A stretch of DNA of 64,000 nucleotides from Orychophragmus violaceus (taxonomy: Eukaryota; Streptophyta; Magnoliopsida; Brassicales; Brassicaceae): the NCBI GenBank assembly GCA_030180135.1, contig CM058239.1, positions 47,999,270 to 48,063,269 on the forward strand, read 5' to 3'. The notes beneath the pieces are model-generated. The model was not told where the DNA came from and did not search any database. It saw nothing but the letters and a program-made list of their open reading frames with translations. A program made the translations under genes and the position numbers. This document shows, piece after piece, positions 45,663-58,760 of this stretch; position 1 is the first letter of the stretch; every line of letters starts with the position of its first letter.

Positions 45663-47084
45663 TTTGTCTAGATTTGGCTATTGCACAGTATCTCCAAGAT
45701 AGGTTATGTATCTGATGAAAAATCTGGAAACGACACTAAAGTTCTTTGAAAAGCTAAGTAATTCTTATATCAAACTTTATAATTGTACTCATTTTTATGT
45801 TAATTATTAGCTGATTGTCTAAGTTTGGCTTTTGCAGAGTAAAATTGGATCAATAACTCATATAATAGGCGTTTAACTGACTACTCAAGTTATAAGACAG
45901 AGAGAACCACACATCAGATTATGTTTGAAAAGCTAAGTAATATTAGAATGCATAATTTTATTTATTTGTTAAACAAAATCTGTTTAAGAACATATCGTTT
46001 ACATAATTTTTAGCTAAGCCAGAGAGAACCACACAATCTGTTTAAGTACATATCGTTTACATAATTTTTAGCTAAGCCAGAGAGAACCACACAATCTGTT
46101 TAAGTTGAGTATTAACTGAATTTAGTAATTATTTGTCTACGTTTGACTTTTGAAAAGTAATTCCAAGATAGCTTATGAATCTGATTAAACATGAGGCAAC
46201 GACACTAAAGTTCTTTGAAATGATAAGTAATACTTATGTCAAACTTGTTAACTACGTTTGGCTTTAGCAGAATAAAACTTGTTTAGTAACATACTTACAC
46301 TTTATTGTTTGTTTGATCATTTGTCTAAATATTTTATTTCTAATCTGACCTCTGTTTGAACTCTGTCTCAGATGGGAAGAAGATTAGCATCGGTTATTCC
46401 TAAGCGAAGATTAACACATTCATAAACAAAGATAAAGACATTATAAGATTGTTAACCAAAATCCAGACCACTAACCATTTATAAAGTAAGTTTCTCTATA
46501 GGTTCTGTACTACAAAATTACTTTACGAATATGAATATATCAAACTACTTTTCAAGAGTTTCTTTAATTGGTTTAAGTTGTAATTTTGTCCTTTTAAGTT
46601 GATAGATTCAACTGATAGACTGCATGTATTTTAACACCCTATATAGATAAACAATTAAAGTTAATAATAGTAAAGATTTGATAAACGTAATTAGAACATG
46701 TATGAAAGGTCTGTGAATTGTTACTTATACGTTTCACCAGACTGAGAAGTAAACTGCTTCCAAGTGTGAAAAAATTTGACTTGAATTCTCCTTCCAGACT
46801 TGCTAAGGTTAGTAACTTGCATATTCATGATGATTTTTTTGAAGAATAAGTATCCATTCTTTTGGTCTTGCCATAAAAGTCTGTTTTTGCAATTGGAATG
46901 AGATATATTTATATAAAGTCGTTGTGATCGGCATAAAATCTGGATAAATTTCATTGTGTGTATTAATTCGGCATATATAAGATCGGCATAAAATCTGGAT
47001 AAATTTAGGATATTCCGATATTGAGAATATTGTGTGTATTGATTAGTTACATTTTTTGGTTTTATTCTTTCATTTGGTATAAGA
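45663..47084. other. AT-rich spacer
   Basis: Apart from the 58-base repeats and a duplicated GATCGGCATAAAATCTGG near 46,927 and 46,981, I see nothing. Confidence 0.4.
45977..46104. repeat. 58-bp tandem repeat, two full copies and a partial third
   Basis: Units start AATCTGTTTAAG at 45,977, 46,035 and 46,093 and contain TAGCTAAGCCAGAGAGAACC. Confidence 0.9.
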
Positions 47085-50000
47085 AAACATGAACCTAATA
47101 TCCTATTCCTCTCCGAGACTAAAAACCAAGATGCATTTGTGGAAGGAAAGCTAAAGGATTTGGGGTTTGAAAATTTCTGCTTTGTATCACCTCAAGAAAA
47201 CGCAAGTGGTGGGTTGGCTATAGCTTGGAAAAACGATGTTGAAATAGAAATCCTCCAGAAAAACAGAAACTACATTGATACACAAGTCAAATTTAAAAGA
47301 GAAAAGTTCTATGCCACATTTATTTATGGTGCACCAGAAAGAGAACTAAGAAGAGAGGTATGGGAAAGCCTAAAGGAGCTGGGGAACCTAAGGGAAGGAG
47401 CTTGGTTCTTAATAGGGGATTTCAATGAAATCCTAAATGATGCAGAGAAATCAGGAGGCCAACAAAGACCAGAAGGATCTTACTCGGACTTCAGAACTTT
47501 CATGTCGGAAGGGGATCTATTTGACCTGAAACATACTGGGAACTTGCTCTCTTGGAGAGGGAAAAGAGGAAATGAGCTAGTCTATTGCAGACTGGACAGA
47601 AGTATGGCTAACAGCATGTGGTCGGAACTATACCCTAATGCAAGAAGTGAATATTTGGCTTTCTCTGGGTCTGACCACAGACCAATCATGACTTACTTTG
47701 CTCCAAGACTAAAGAAGAAGAAAAGGCTATTCAGATACGATAGGAACCTAAGAGATAACAAAGAAGTCATCCTCCTGATCAAGAATGCATGGGAAGGAAA
47801 TGGAAGGGGATCAATTATGGAAAGAACAGGAAGAGTTAGAAGAGCCATAAACACCTGGAATAAAGAAAATCAAAGGAATCATAGCCGGACCATTGGGAAA
47901 CTGCAAGAAGAAATCAATAAAGCTATGACTAATCCGTTGAGTGAGGAGAAAGCAGTGAAGGAGTTAAATGAAAAACTCAGAGTAGCATACCAGGAAGAAG
48001 AGGCATATTGGAGACAGAGGAGCAGACAAAGCTGGTTAGCTTTGGGAGATAGAAATACAAGCTTCTTCTTTGCAACTACAAGGGGTAGAAGGGCCATTAA
48101 CAGAATCTCAGTGTTGGAAGATGATGAAGGCAATCCGGTATTTGAGGACGACCAAATTCTGGCTTTAATCAGTAACTACTTTGAAGATATCTTTAAGGCT
48201 GGACAAACTAATCCAACAGAGATAGTCCATAAAGCGATAAGTAAAGTAGTGACAAAGGAGATGAATGAGAAGCTGTCAATAATACCTTCAACTGAAGAAA
48301 TTAGAAGAGCCTTATTCTCCATACACAAAGACAAAGCACCAGGGCCAGATGGCTTTTCGGCTTGCTTCTATCAATCCAACTGGAGCTGCATAAAAGAAGA
48401 GATGGTTAAGGAAATTCAGACTTTCTTCAGGAATGGCATACTACCAGAAATGGTGAACCAGACTCACATCAGGCTCATTCCCAAGATCACCAGCCCAAAG
48501 ACAATCAAAGAATACAGGCCCCTAGCCCTTTGCAACGTCTACTACAAGGTGTATTCAAAGATAATCACAAGGAGAATTCAACCTTTGCTTGAGTCTATGG
48601 TATCAGAAAACCAATCCGCTTTTGTACCTAAGAGAATTATCACTGATAATGTCTTGATAACCCACGAGGTATTGCACTACTTAAAGAGCTCAAAGGCAAC
48701 AAAGAGGTGTACAATGGCCGTTAAAACGGACATGAGCAAGGCCTATGACCGTTTGGAGTGGAATTTTATTGAGGCAGTCTTAAGGAAACTGGGCTTTCAC
48801 GACAGGATTATCAATTGGATAATGCAATGTGTAACAACAGTTACTTATGCATTTCTGATAAATGGGGAAGCAGTGGGAAGAGTTGTTCCTACGAGAGGGA
48901 TACGCCAAGGTGACCCACTCTCCCCTTTCCTGTTCATACTCTGCAGTGAAGTTCTGAGTGGATTATGCCACAAAGCTGAACTAGAAGGTTCACTGGTAGG
49001 GATTAAGGTGGCAAACAAAAGTCCAAGGATCAACCATCTGCTTTTTGCAGATGATACAATGTTTTTCACCAAAACAGAAGAGAAAAGCTGTCTGCAACTA
49101 ATGAAAATACTAGAGGATTATGAGAAGGTATCATGCCAAAAGATAAACAAAGAAAAGTCTTCAGTCAGCTTCTCATCAAAAACAAGTGTGGAGACAAGAG
49201 AGAGAGTTAAAGTCCAACTGGGGATAACAAAAGAAGGCGGAAAAGGCAAATATCTAGGACTGCCGGAGCTGTTTGGTCGCAAAAAGAAAGATATCTTCTC
49301 AGCTATAGTTGACCGGATTAAACAGAAAGCAGCAAGCTGGTCATCTGCTCGCCTCTCTACAGCTGGTAAACTGGTTATGATGAAGTCAGTACTCTCAGCT
49401 ATCCCATCTTACTCTATGACAAGTTTCAAGCTACCCTTGAGCTTATGTAAGCGTATCCAATCTGCTCTAACTCGGTTTTGGTGGGACTAGGACCCAGAAA
49501 GAAGAAAGGTTAGCTGGGTAGCATGGACTGATTTAGCAAAATCTAAAAGGAAAGGAGGTCTGGGATTTAGGGAAATTCAGATATTTAATGAAGCGCTGCT
49601 TGCTAAATCCTGTTGGAGAATCCTAAAGCAACCAAATAGCCTACTAGCACGAATCCTACTGGGTAAATACTGCTCCAAACAGAACATCCTAGAAGTGGAA
49701 CCAACAGGAAACTGCTCTCACGGCTGGAGAAGCGTGTTGACAGGGAGAGATGTAATACGAAGAAAGCTGGGAAGAGCTATTGGGAATGGAAAATCAACAA
49801 GTTTATGGAGAGATAACTGGCTGGTAAGAGATTCAGAAAACCAGATAATGGGACCAGCGTCTAGAGAAACCATGGATTGGAAGGTCTCGGACCTGATGGA
49901 AGAGAACTCAGTGAGATGGGATATAGGAAAGATCAAAATGTTATTCCCATATGTGTGGGACCAAATCCTGAGTATTGAACCGAGCTGCACTGGAATGGAG

Positions 50001-51082
50001 GATGATTTCCTATGGCTGGGCAGAAAAGAGGGAGATTACACAACAAAATCTGGGTACCACTCATTGATGGAGGACCAACAGGATTGGCTACAAGCTCCAG
50101 ATAACTTCAACTGGAATGAGCATATTTGGAATGTAAAAACAGCCCCAAAACTAAAGCTATTTCTTTGGAAATCAGCTAGAGATGCCATACCAGTAGGGAT
50201 GAACCTTGTGAAGAGGAAAATAGTAACAGATAGGAATTGCAAGAGATGCAGCAAACCAGAGACAACGACGCACCTTCTGTTTGAATGCGAGCTAGCACAG
50301 AAAGTCTGGGATTTGGCTCCACTAACAAAGAGAGTGTACGCTAATCCAGGAATGGAAGAGGACATGAAGGAGATTTTGATGAGAACAAAAAACATGACCA
50401 ACCTCCCACCTACCGGATTAAAGGAACCTCTACTACCATGGATAGTTTGGGAGCTATGGACGACAAGGAACAAGCATGTGTTCGAAAACAGAACAAAATC
50501 ACCACAGGAGATCTTAACCGATGCAATCAAAGCAGCATTAGAATGGAACAAAGCCCAAGTGAGCAAAGACAGAGAGGATCTACACACGAACCTGGACTCG
50601 AAGCTTCTGATGGAAGTGGACGAGGTTATTTGTAGGTCCGATGCGGCATGGAAGAAGGACATCCCAACAGCAGGACTTGGATGGTGGTTTGAGAGTATAG
50701 CCGAAATCGAACTCGCACAAGGAAAAGCGATCCGAGAGTTCAACGACTCACCGATTGTGGCTGAAGCTGCTGCAATCCGAAAAGCAATGATCGAAGCCCA
50801 GAAGATGAACTACAGGAAAGTGATTTTTGCATCAGATTCGAAGGGGCTAATTGAAGCGATAAACGAGAAAAGTATGAAACCTGGATGCTATGGATTAATC
50901 AACGACATAATCAATTTGTCAAAAACCTTTTGTAGGTGCAGATTCACATTTGTACCCAGGAGTGAGAACAAGAAAGCTGATGAGCTTGCGAAAGCAGCTC
51001 TCAGGCAATCTGAAATCACCCCCGCTGTAATGTTTGACCCTTAATTCGAAATGAAACAAGTATGTTTAAGATAAAAAAAAGG
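47085..51082 (+). mobile_element. near-intact L1-like LINE, 5'-truncated
   Basis: One frame runs about 1,320 codons from about 47,085 to TAA at 51,042-51,044, with a single stop. The start (PNILFLSETKN) lies inside the endonuclease, so ORF1 and the first endonuclease residues are missing. A short A-rich tail (ATAAAAAAAAGG, 51,071-51,082) follows. I find no clear target-site duplication. Confidence 0.93.
47088..51044 (+). pseudogene. LINE ORF2: endonuclease, RT, zf-RVT, RNase H, one nonsense codon
   Basis: Domains in order: APE-type endonuclease (FLSETKN, FIYGAPERELRREVW, FLIGDFNEI, SGSDHRPIM). Next is the linker WLALGDRNTSFF, then RT with KAPGPDGFSACFY, LIPKI-SPKTIKEYRPLALCN, TDMSKAYDRLEW, GIRQGDPLSPFLF and the catalytic FADDTMFF near 49,047. 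The thumb (GKYLGLPE) is followed by a zf-RVT region (HIWNVKTAPKLKLFLW, C-RC-KPETTTHLLFECE) and RNase H (CRSDAAWKKDIPTAGLGWWF, FASDSKGLIEAI, RSENKKADELAKAAL). A TAG at 49,488-49,490 falls after RFWWD; homology continues directly (DPERRKVSWVAW) in the same frame. The catalytic residues of RT are all present. The N-terminal endonuclease Asn block is lost by truncation. Confidence 0.95.
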
Positions 51083-51870
51083 TTATTGATAACATGAATA
51101 TTTAGGATTTTTTAAAGTAAGAGTATAAATAATTGGTTATATTTTTCTAATATCTTTTTAAGCTTAAAATTTTGTTACCTAATTTAAATATACGATGAAT
51201 AACTGGTTGATATGTATTGTTACCTAAAATATAGATGGTCGTTATTGTGATTTTATGGTTTATATTTGATGCGTAGTTTCTAAAATTTGTTACCTAATTT
51301 AATGTATTTCGGTTTTCATTGTTTAATATATCATTTTGAGAATAATGGTTGTTCGTGGTCAGTCAAAACATTTTGAATAATTTACTGGTTTTGAAATGAA
51401 TCAACCATTAAAATGCATTCAGCTAATTGTTATATAAGTATGTATAATTTGTTAATACTTTTTGTGCAGGTTCATGGAAAAACATAATACCCAACATAAA
51501 CAAATTGGGCTTATACTATGAAAATGATATGGGTTTGGATAATTGTTTGTATAGTGTCAAGGCAATCCGAGCTTATGAAACCATCTCAATTTCCAATTAA
51601 TATAAGTTACCTAAAATTGATGGTTAAGATTACAAAATTTAAAACGTAAGGTCCAGATTTTAAATTTTTGGACCCGCGTGTATCAATAAAAGAAACCCGG
51701 ATCCGCTATTAAAGACATGCATAGATGAAATATAAAATCACGAATCTATCCTTAAATGAAAATTTAAAACACCCTTAAAATTTTAGTAGCACACCCTGTA
51801 AATCACACGTGTAAATCACACGTAAAGTTAAAGTTAGTTTACTTTTGACTCTAATTTTTTAATAGTATTG
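51083..51870. other. AT-rich spacer
   Basis: It contains TGTGATTTACACGTG-type short repeats near 51,800. The segment just left of 51,871 resembles the 5' part of crucifer Helitrons on the minus strand. No gene. Confidence 0.4.
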
Positions 51871-51871
51871 A
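51850..51871 (-). mobile_element. possible Helitron 5' end, minus orientation
   Basis: The minus strand reads TCAATACTATTAAAAAATTAG starting at 51,871 after an A (T at 51,872 on the plus strand), the same start as the clear Helitrons at 35,413 and 44,329. Confidence 0.5.
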
Positions 51872-51872
51872 T

Positions 51873-52399
51873 TTACTTATCTTTACATAAAATAATCCTA
51901 AAGTTTTAAACCTTTCTAGAATTTTTTTATAACAAATTTACCATTATATGTTTTTAAACAATCATCTCTTATAATATATTTTTTAATATTCCAAGTAACT
52001 TTAGTTTTTAACAAATGAATACATATGCGTTAAAATTGATTTCCAACAAAATTTTCTTTACTATCTTTGGAAAAAAAAAACAAAAATATATCTCTTAGGA
52101 TGTTCTGATTTTTACTTTCTTATTATACATTTGCTCCAAACTTCTTTATTTAATTTATAGGCTTATGTCAACCTTATTTAATATTAGATTACATATTTAC
52201 ATCCAATACATCGATCATAGATTTAACCGGATTGGATTTTCTATGTCGATCAATTATCTTACTTTTCATTGAATTAGGAGAAACGACCAAACTTCATACA
52301 GATTTTCTTAGTATCACAATACATGAGTAATGTCCGTTTAAATGGGTCTCTAACTAGTTTAAAATCCAATATATGAATTGGGCTTGATAGACTTGTTGT
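51873..52399. other. AT-rich spacer
   Basis: No gene seen. Confidence 0.4.
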
Positions 52400-52439
52400 G
52401 AGGTATTTTTTGTCTCATTCCATAGAGATTTAAGCCAAG

Positions 52440-55400
52440 TTTAATCCGTTATTGGGAAGTCTCTGGAGAGTTCCTTCAGTCGGGATAATCTGGCCTATGT
52501 GGGAAGGTAGCACATCCCAAGACCGGGCCACCTTAGCTAAGGAGTCCGCTCAGACGTTTGAACTTTTAGGAATATGACGGATATTGAAAAATTAAAAACC
52601 TTGTATTAAAAATGTTAAGGTGTTGATTTCTGATGAGGAGCATGGCCAGTCCATGGCTCTTCTATCATATCTACCAAGGTTGAAAAAACCTGTTTCAGTT
52701 TGGATCCCCAGTATATCCATCTCGTGTATGCAAGATGCAGCCCAGATGAGACCATCCATCTCTGCATGTAGAGCTGAAAGGCTTCTTCAACAACCTCATA
52801 AGTCAATGAACTCATGTCCCATGGAATCTTTATAGCACCACCCTAAACAACTTAAAGTACCATGACTGATCCAAGAAGCATTAATTTGGCATGTTAGGGT
52901 ACGAGCGTCTATAAGGGGGTCGGTGAGGTCTTTTAGTTCTTGAGGGACTTCCTGGTCTTCTTCATCATCCTCACATATTGCCAATCTCCAACTCTTTGCT
53001 TCGAGAGAGTCCAATTGGAGAGTAGTCCTCGGAGAAATACCAATAAACACTTTATCATTTCTCACTTTACATATAAACCATAGAATCCATGGGAATATAG
53101 CATTTTGGTTTTCTGAAAGACTCAAGTATTTTGTCCCCCAAAACAGGAAATCCATGTTTCGTTAGATAGATGAATTGGGAAGGTCTCCGGATTGGAAAGA
53201 AGTCCGATAAAGCCCAAAATTGAAAACTGGGGGGGGGGGGCACTCAAAGAGTACATGGTTTATAGATTCTTTTGTGCTACCACATCCAGGACAAGTCCTG
53301 TCGGTGGCCAGGTGCCCATAAGTGAGTTGTCACAACCCGATAACGCTTGCCACATAAAGTTTCTAAGTTTAGGAACTATATGTATCTTACATACCTGCCT
53401 TTTCCTGGCTGTAATACTTGGTTCGCTGAAGTATGAGTTATTTAAACTGAGTATATGCTTCTGGATCAAATCATAACCCGATTTAACCGTGTAAACTCCA
53501 TTCTTCGTATGGTTCCAAGCATACCCATCAAGGGTTAGCCTTTGACTCGATCTCAGACCTAATTTGAGTGGTATGTCTTCCGGATGGAAATAATCCTGTA
53601 GAAGGGGAATATTCCATTCGTTAGTATCTCGATTAATGAATGAATGGACCATGATTCGTGGATGTCTTTCCTCAACCTCGGATGAGGGTCAAGTCTAGAC
53701 GACATATTCATGATCCAAGGTTCACTCTAGACCTTGCTATTCTGCCTCGATCATATAGTTTTCCTCAAGCCAATCTTCAAATAAGGTCTAGTCGCGAGCA
53801 TACTCCGTCAGCCATACGAGGGAGATTACACCCGACGATCTTTCAATGGAAATGAACAATTAAAATATTGTCCCCTGAGAACTCGGGCTAGGAGAGATGA
53901 AGGGAATTGGATAAGTCTCCACAATTTCTTAGCAAGAAAGGCGATGTTAAGGTCATGGAAATTGTGGAAACCTAGTCCAACTAGATCTTAGGGTATGCAA
54001 ATTTTGTCCCAGGCAATCCAATGAACTCCTCAATGATTTTGGCTCGAGCTCCACCAATATCTTGCAACTGACCATCAAAGTTTATAGATTAAGCCTTAGG
54101 GTAATAGAAAACAGGACATAACATAAGTAGGAACGGCTTGAGCCACATACTTGATTTAGACATCGTTTCCACATTTCGAAAGTAAGCGGACCAAGTAGTG
54201 ACTCCGTTATTAAGTCTATCATGTACAAAGGAAAAAAAATTCATCTTGGAACCGCAGATTTGTTCTGGGAGACCAAGGTACAAACTCATGTCTCCATCCG
54301 TTGAGATGTTGAGACAAGTTTTAGTCTCTCTTTTCCTCTCGAATTGTACCTTGTTACCAAAAGTAATGGAGGACTTCTCAGCATTGAGGAGTTATCCCGA
54401 AGCTTTTCTGTACATATCTAAAATATTTAGGATTTCCAGGCATTGGCCAACATCTGCTTTACAAAAGAACAAGCTACCGTCCACAAAAAAGAGATGTGAA
54501 ACTCTTGGGCTTGATCTTGCAATCCGAAGGCCCAAGATGTGATGTTATTCGTCTGCTCCCTTTTGGAGGGATATCATGGCTTCAGTACAAATAATAAAAA
54601 GAAAGAGAGAAAGATGATCTCTTTGTCATAAGCCCCTCGAAGGTAAGATCTTTCTTTTAAGTTCGCCATTTATCAGTACCTGTTAGGAAACCGAAGTCAC
54701 TCAAGACCTTACAAGTTTAACCCATTTGTCGGCGAATCACATATTAATCATAAGAGCTTCAAGGAAGCTCCATTACACTCTATCATAGGCCTTGCTCATA
54801 TATATATATTAATAGCCATGAAATCCTTTCGACAACTCAGGTTGGATCGAATGGCATGGAAATTTTCTTACGCTAGAAGAATATTATATGTAATGAATCT
54901 TTTGGCATAAAGGCTGATTGGGTTTAAGAGATAAGTGGTGGGAGGGTACTTTTTTACGCTTACACAGAAGCTTAGAGATAATTTTGTAACACACATTACA
55001 AAGGACGGTAGGTCTGAATTTCTTCATCTCCTTTGGTCGTTTCTTCTTTGAATAAAGAAAATAATAGTTTGATTCAATCTACGATCAAAGTGTCCCATCT
55101 CAAAGAATCCCTTCACGAGTTTCACGATATCGTCTTTTAAGAGGTACCAAAACTTCTGATAAAACATGCTGGTCATATCATCTGACCCGGTGCTTTATCA
55201 GGGTTTATATCGAATAAATCCTTCTTTATTTCCGTCTCTGATAGTATCTTCACCAGACAGCGGTTGGTAGCATTTGATATTAAAGGGGATATACACCGAA
55301 GGGGTTCATCAAATTTCAAAGGAAAAGAGGTGGAGAAAAGGTTTTGGAAATAGCAAGTAGACTGATGAGGACATGATGTCCTCATCATAGACACTCTTTC

Positions 55401-55931
55401 TATTCCATAAACACTTTCTACCAATTTACCATTATGATCTTTAAGGCTGACTATGCGATTTCTAGCTCGTCTATGCTTTGTCAACCCATGGTGATATTTG
55501 GTATCCTATCTCCGGCTTTATATCGAAGGTTTCTACTTTTTGTTGCTAAAATAGATCCTCTTCTCTAAAAGATGTAATCAATCTTCTTCTTAGATCTTGA
55601 AGATCTTATAGCGAGGTGTTATCATCGTCTTGTGCCAAGTCAATCTGATTTTTTAGGACCTCAATGAGCTTTGTTGTATTTGTGAGGTTTGACTTTTTCC
55701 ATCTGGCTATTCTACTATGTCATGTGACAAAAATTTTGATGAAAATCCCTTGTTGGGACCTCGTCAATAGTTCCCCTTCCCGAGATCAATGTTTCTTTAA
55801 AGCCTGGTTTACCAATCCATCTCTTATCAAATTTAAAACTTTTCTTCCATCTCTTAGAGTATGATTGGATATGAGCCAGAACCGGCCAGTGATTTGAATC
55901 CCATAATTTTAAATATTCTGATGATGTATGT

Positions 55932-55967
<36 letters not shown>

Positions 55968-56470
55968 ATTCTTATTTGGCAATCACCCTATTCAGTCTAC
56001 ATTTTAATTTTTTGGATCGTCTTTTTTCCACCCACGAGAATGAATTCCCCTTATATGGGAGCTATATCATCCCACAATTGTCCAACATAGTATGGAATGG
56101 AATAAAAGAGGTTTCAGCCCTTTTCCGACCTCCACTTTTCTAATTATTTGAAATAATCTCATTAAAGTCACGTAATAAACCAAGCATGTTTCCGGTTAAG
56201 GCTCATTCTGGTTAGACTTTCTGAAACTAGTTCTCCGTATTTGATAGTTGGATCTCCATAGACTAGTGTCATAAAAATCTTATGGCCTTCAAAAGAAGTC
56301 TCAATATCGATAATATAATTATCCGCATACAAGAAGGAGACTGGCGGTTCATCCATATGAAAGAGTGCTAGACTTCCGCTTAGACCTCTCAGTTCAACGG
56401 TACAAACATGGTCATATCCAAAAGATACTTGCACATCTTGCAAATAATCATGATTATTTTAATTTCCGAT
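52440..56470 (-). pseudogene. LINE ORF2 remnant (endonuclease, RT, zf-RVT, RNase H)
   Basis: Readable blocks on the minus strand, from 5' to 3': endonuclease ADNYIIDIETSFEGHKIFMT and LVYGDP (about 56,330-56,250); NHWPVLAHIQ (about 55,890); RT entry NPDKAPGQ (about 55,190); LYLGLPEQICGSKM (about 54,280); zf-RVT region with YAWNHTKNGVYTVKSGYDLI (about 53,520) and KIHIVPKLRNFMWQALSG (about 53,390); RNase H with CQINASWISHGTLSCLGWCY (about 52,890). The polymerase FADD block is not readable. A (GA)n microsatellite (55,935-55,966) and a 12-G run (53,229-53,240) lie inside. It is clearly non-functional. Confidence 0.85.
55935..55966. repeat. (GA)n microsatellite inside the LINE
   Basis: About 15 GA units. 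On the LINE coding strand this reads as a run of Ser-Leu codons, not part of the normal protein. Confidence 0.9.
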
Positions 56471-57439
56471 AAAAATAAAAAGCTAGGTAAATAACATCTA
56501 AAGAGTTCTTATAGATGCTCCTTTGTCAAGGTAGCTCCCGCCCCTTGACAATTCCACGCAACAAAGTTCATTTAGGAATCTTCGGAGCCTTCTCAATTCC
56601 TCTCGTTACAGGTTTGTTTCTCTGCTTGGATGAATTACTTGGACCAGCCTCCTAGACCCCCATATTTTTTTACTTTGGTACGCTCATAGTCTTCTACTCA
56701 AATTCATGTTCCAATTCTTGACTTTTAGAGATGTCCTATCCACAAGCAGGTTTCTCTTCATCAAACCCAAGCCAAAAACCTTTATCGAGGGATTTTTAGC
56801 AAAAACATTCCTCACCATCTTTTCCCTGCTAGCCGGAGATAGCTCAGATTTTGCAGCAAACTCACCGGGATTGGATGGATTAGACGATCCCCCCTTACAC
56901 ATCATAATACTCTTACTCGGATAAGGCCTTACTCCGATAAAGCCTACCCATGGGATCAAAAACATAATTTAGAGGGCGTGACAGCCATAGGGATAGGGTT
57001 TCAAACATGCTCCTCCCCCTCTCATTCATCGCAGCTAGATTATCTTCTTCCTCGTCAAGCAGGTCATCATTTTCAAGAATCTCATGCATCTCATCGTCAA
57101 GAAATCTCCCTCAGTTTCCGGATACCACTCTTCATCCTCCTCATCATCGAGGATTTTCTCCAAATTCTCCCCATCTACAGCCACTCCATCTGATGATAGA
57201 ACCTTGTCAACATCCATAGCTGAGGCTTCTTCTTCCTCCTTTAATGTTTGTTCATACCAGATTTTTATGTAGGCTTCTTGAAGAGAATAACCGGAGCAGA
57301 CATGGGGACTACGTTGTCTGGAGTATCAAATTTTCCTTCCAACTCAAAGCAAAGACTCTTGTTGGCTGAGCTAGCTGCGTCTGAGGATTCACCCCCTTTC
57401 GCAAGCTTCTTCAAGGAAGAAAAAAACAGAGTTCTTCTT

Positions 57440-58729
57440 CTGTAGTTTTAAGCAAAAAGGGTGATTACACTGGCTCTCCGAGGAAACATTGTATTGTTTA
57501 GCCTTAGCAAGATTAAGATCCGAGATAATTCTATGTGAATCCGAGTCAAAGAGGGGACTCGAATCACGTACAACAGCTCAAACAGGGATATGATTTGGGA
57601 CAAATTAAGGATGAGGCGGCTCAATCCTATCTTTGGCTCTCCAGCGAGCATCCCTTCTCTTACTCTCAGCATGTGACGATTCAAAAAGTTTTTTACGATC
57701 CGCCTTGTCAGACATGTCATGGATCAAATCCTGGTTTCCAAACAGAGATGTAATACGAGAAACAGAGCGATGATCACCTCTGGTTTCAATCCGTTTCCAC
57801 ACAGTGCTCCGGTCCCGATTAGCATCAACCCTTGGTTGTGACTCCACTAAGGTGTGGGAATTCCTCTGCACACGTTAATCTTTTCTCAAACCATGGCCGA
57901 AAGAATGGCGAGAAATATCATGAGAAGAGCCAGAAACAACATCAACATTAGTAAGAAAACGATTAGAAGCATCTCCAATTCTTAAGGTTTCATTTTTCAC
58001 TATTGATCCCACATCACACACGCCTTCACACTCCTCTTTATCACGTCTCTTACTATGTCTTTCACTTTTAGAAAGCTGAGGACATGATTCATCCTCTTGA
58101 GACAAATGAAAGCAGGTCCGACAATAGCGGTTATGATTAATATACTGCATCGTAACATAAACTATCTCGCCTAAGGGAAGCTGTGCACGCAGGTCAAACT
58201 TGAGAGGCATGCTACCATTAATCTCTACTTGGAATTTAGCTTTGCTAGCTTCCACAATACCCACTTCACCAAGTCTAGAACTGAGAGCTTTGAATATTGG
58301 ATCCATCCAGAAGTGAGTTGGGCTACCCGTAACTCGGACCCAAAAGGTTATAGTATTAGGAAAGTTAATACCAACATGACGCACTCATCGTTCAAGCGAT
58401 ATTGGCCACTTACTAAAGTGGCAAAGTCTTTTGTTTAAAACTTTGCAGAGGTCTTCTTCTGAGTCGAAGTCGAACTGAAAGCGATGGTCTCCTAAATCCA
58501 TCTCGCGAACTCTTCCCTCGACGTACCAAATGTTTTCTTTTGGCAGAAGCGCAATGAAGGCATCGAGGTTTCTCCTTTCTCAATTAAACAGTCTTCCCAC
58601 AAGACTTAAATTGAACTGGGCAATCATAGTCGAGTTGTCCACATTAGGCAGAACGACAAAATCATCTTCTTCTACCTCAACTTCATACATCTTTCCCTTT
58701 AGCTTTTGGTCGATCGAGAGTTTAGGCAT
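57440..58729 (-). pseudogene. LINE ORF1 remnant (DUF4283 and CCHC zinc knuckle)
   Basis: ORF1 of plant L1-like LINEs is an RNA-binding protein. From ATG 58,729 the minus strand reads MPKLSIDRKLKGKMYEVEVE-type sequence, then TMIAQFNLSLVGRLFN, the start of a DUF4283 domain. After frame changes it continues as VRHVGINFPNTITFWVRVTG (about 58,380) and LPLGEIVYVTMQYINHNRYC with a knuckle, CRTCFHLSQEDESC (about 58,110-58,070). The knuckle spacing is C-x2-C-x4-H-x4-C, as expected. The C-terminal half is charged and broken by stops. Confidence 0.82.
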
Positions 58730-58760
58730 CGTGAACCTGATGTCTCAGGGGAACTAAAAT

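Larger units (their letters stand above)
52400..58760 (-). mobile_element. full-length but decayed L1-like LINE
   Basis: On the minus strand ORF1 starts at about 58,729 and ORF2 ends near 52,450. The conserved tail TTAAACTTGGCTTAA (also at 29,930) and a short A-rich stretch follow near 52,415. It is the same family as the two fragments at 26.7-30.0 kb, in the opposite orientation. Many stops and frame changes are present. Confidence 0.88.

Noticed and set aside
50036..50743. A 235-codon open frame on the minus strand inside the LINE
   Set aside because: It is a shadow of the RNase H/zf-RVT coding frame on the plus strand. Its protein has no domain and is Ser/Cys/Phe-rich as expected from antisense codons.
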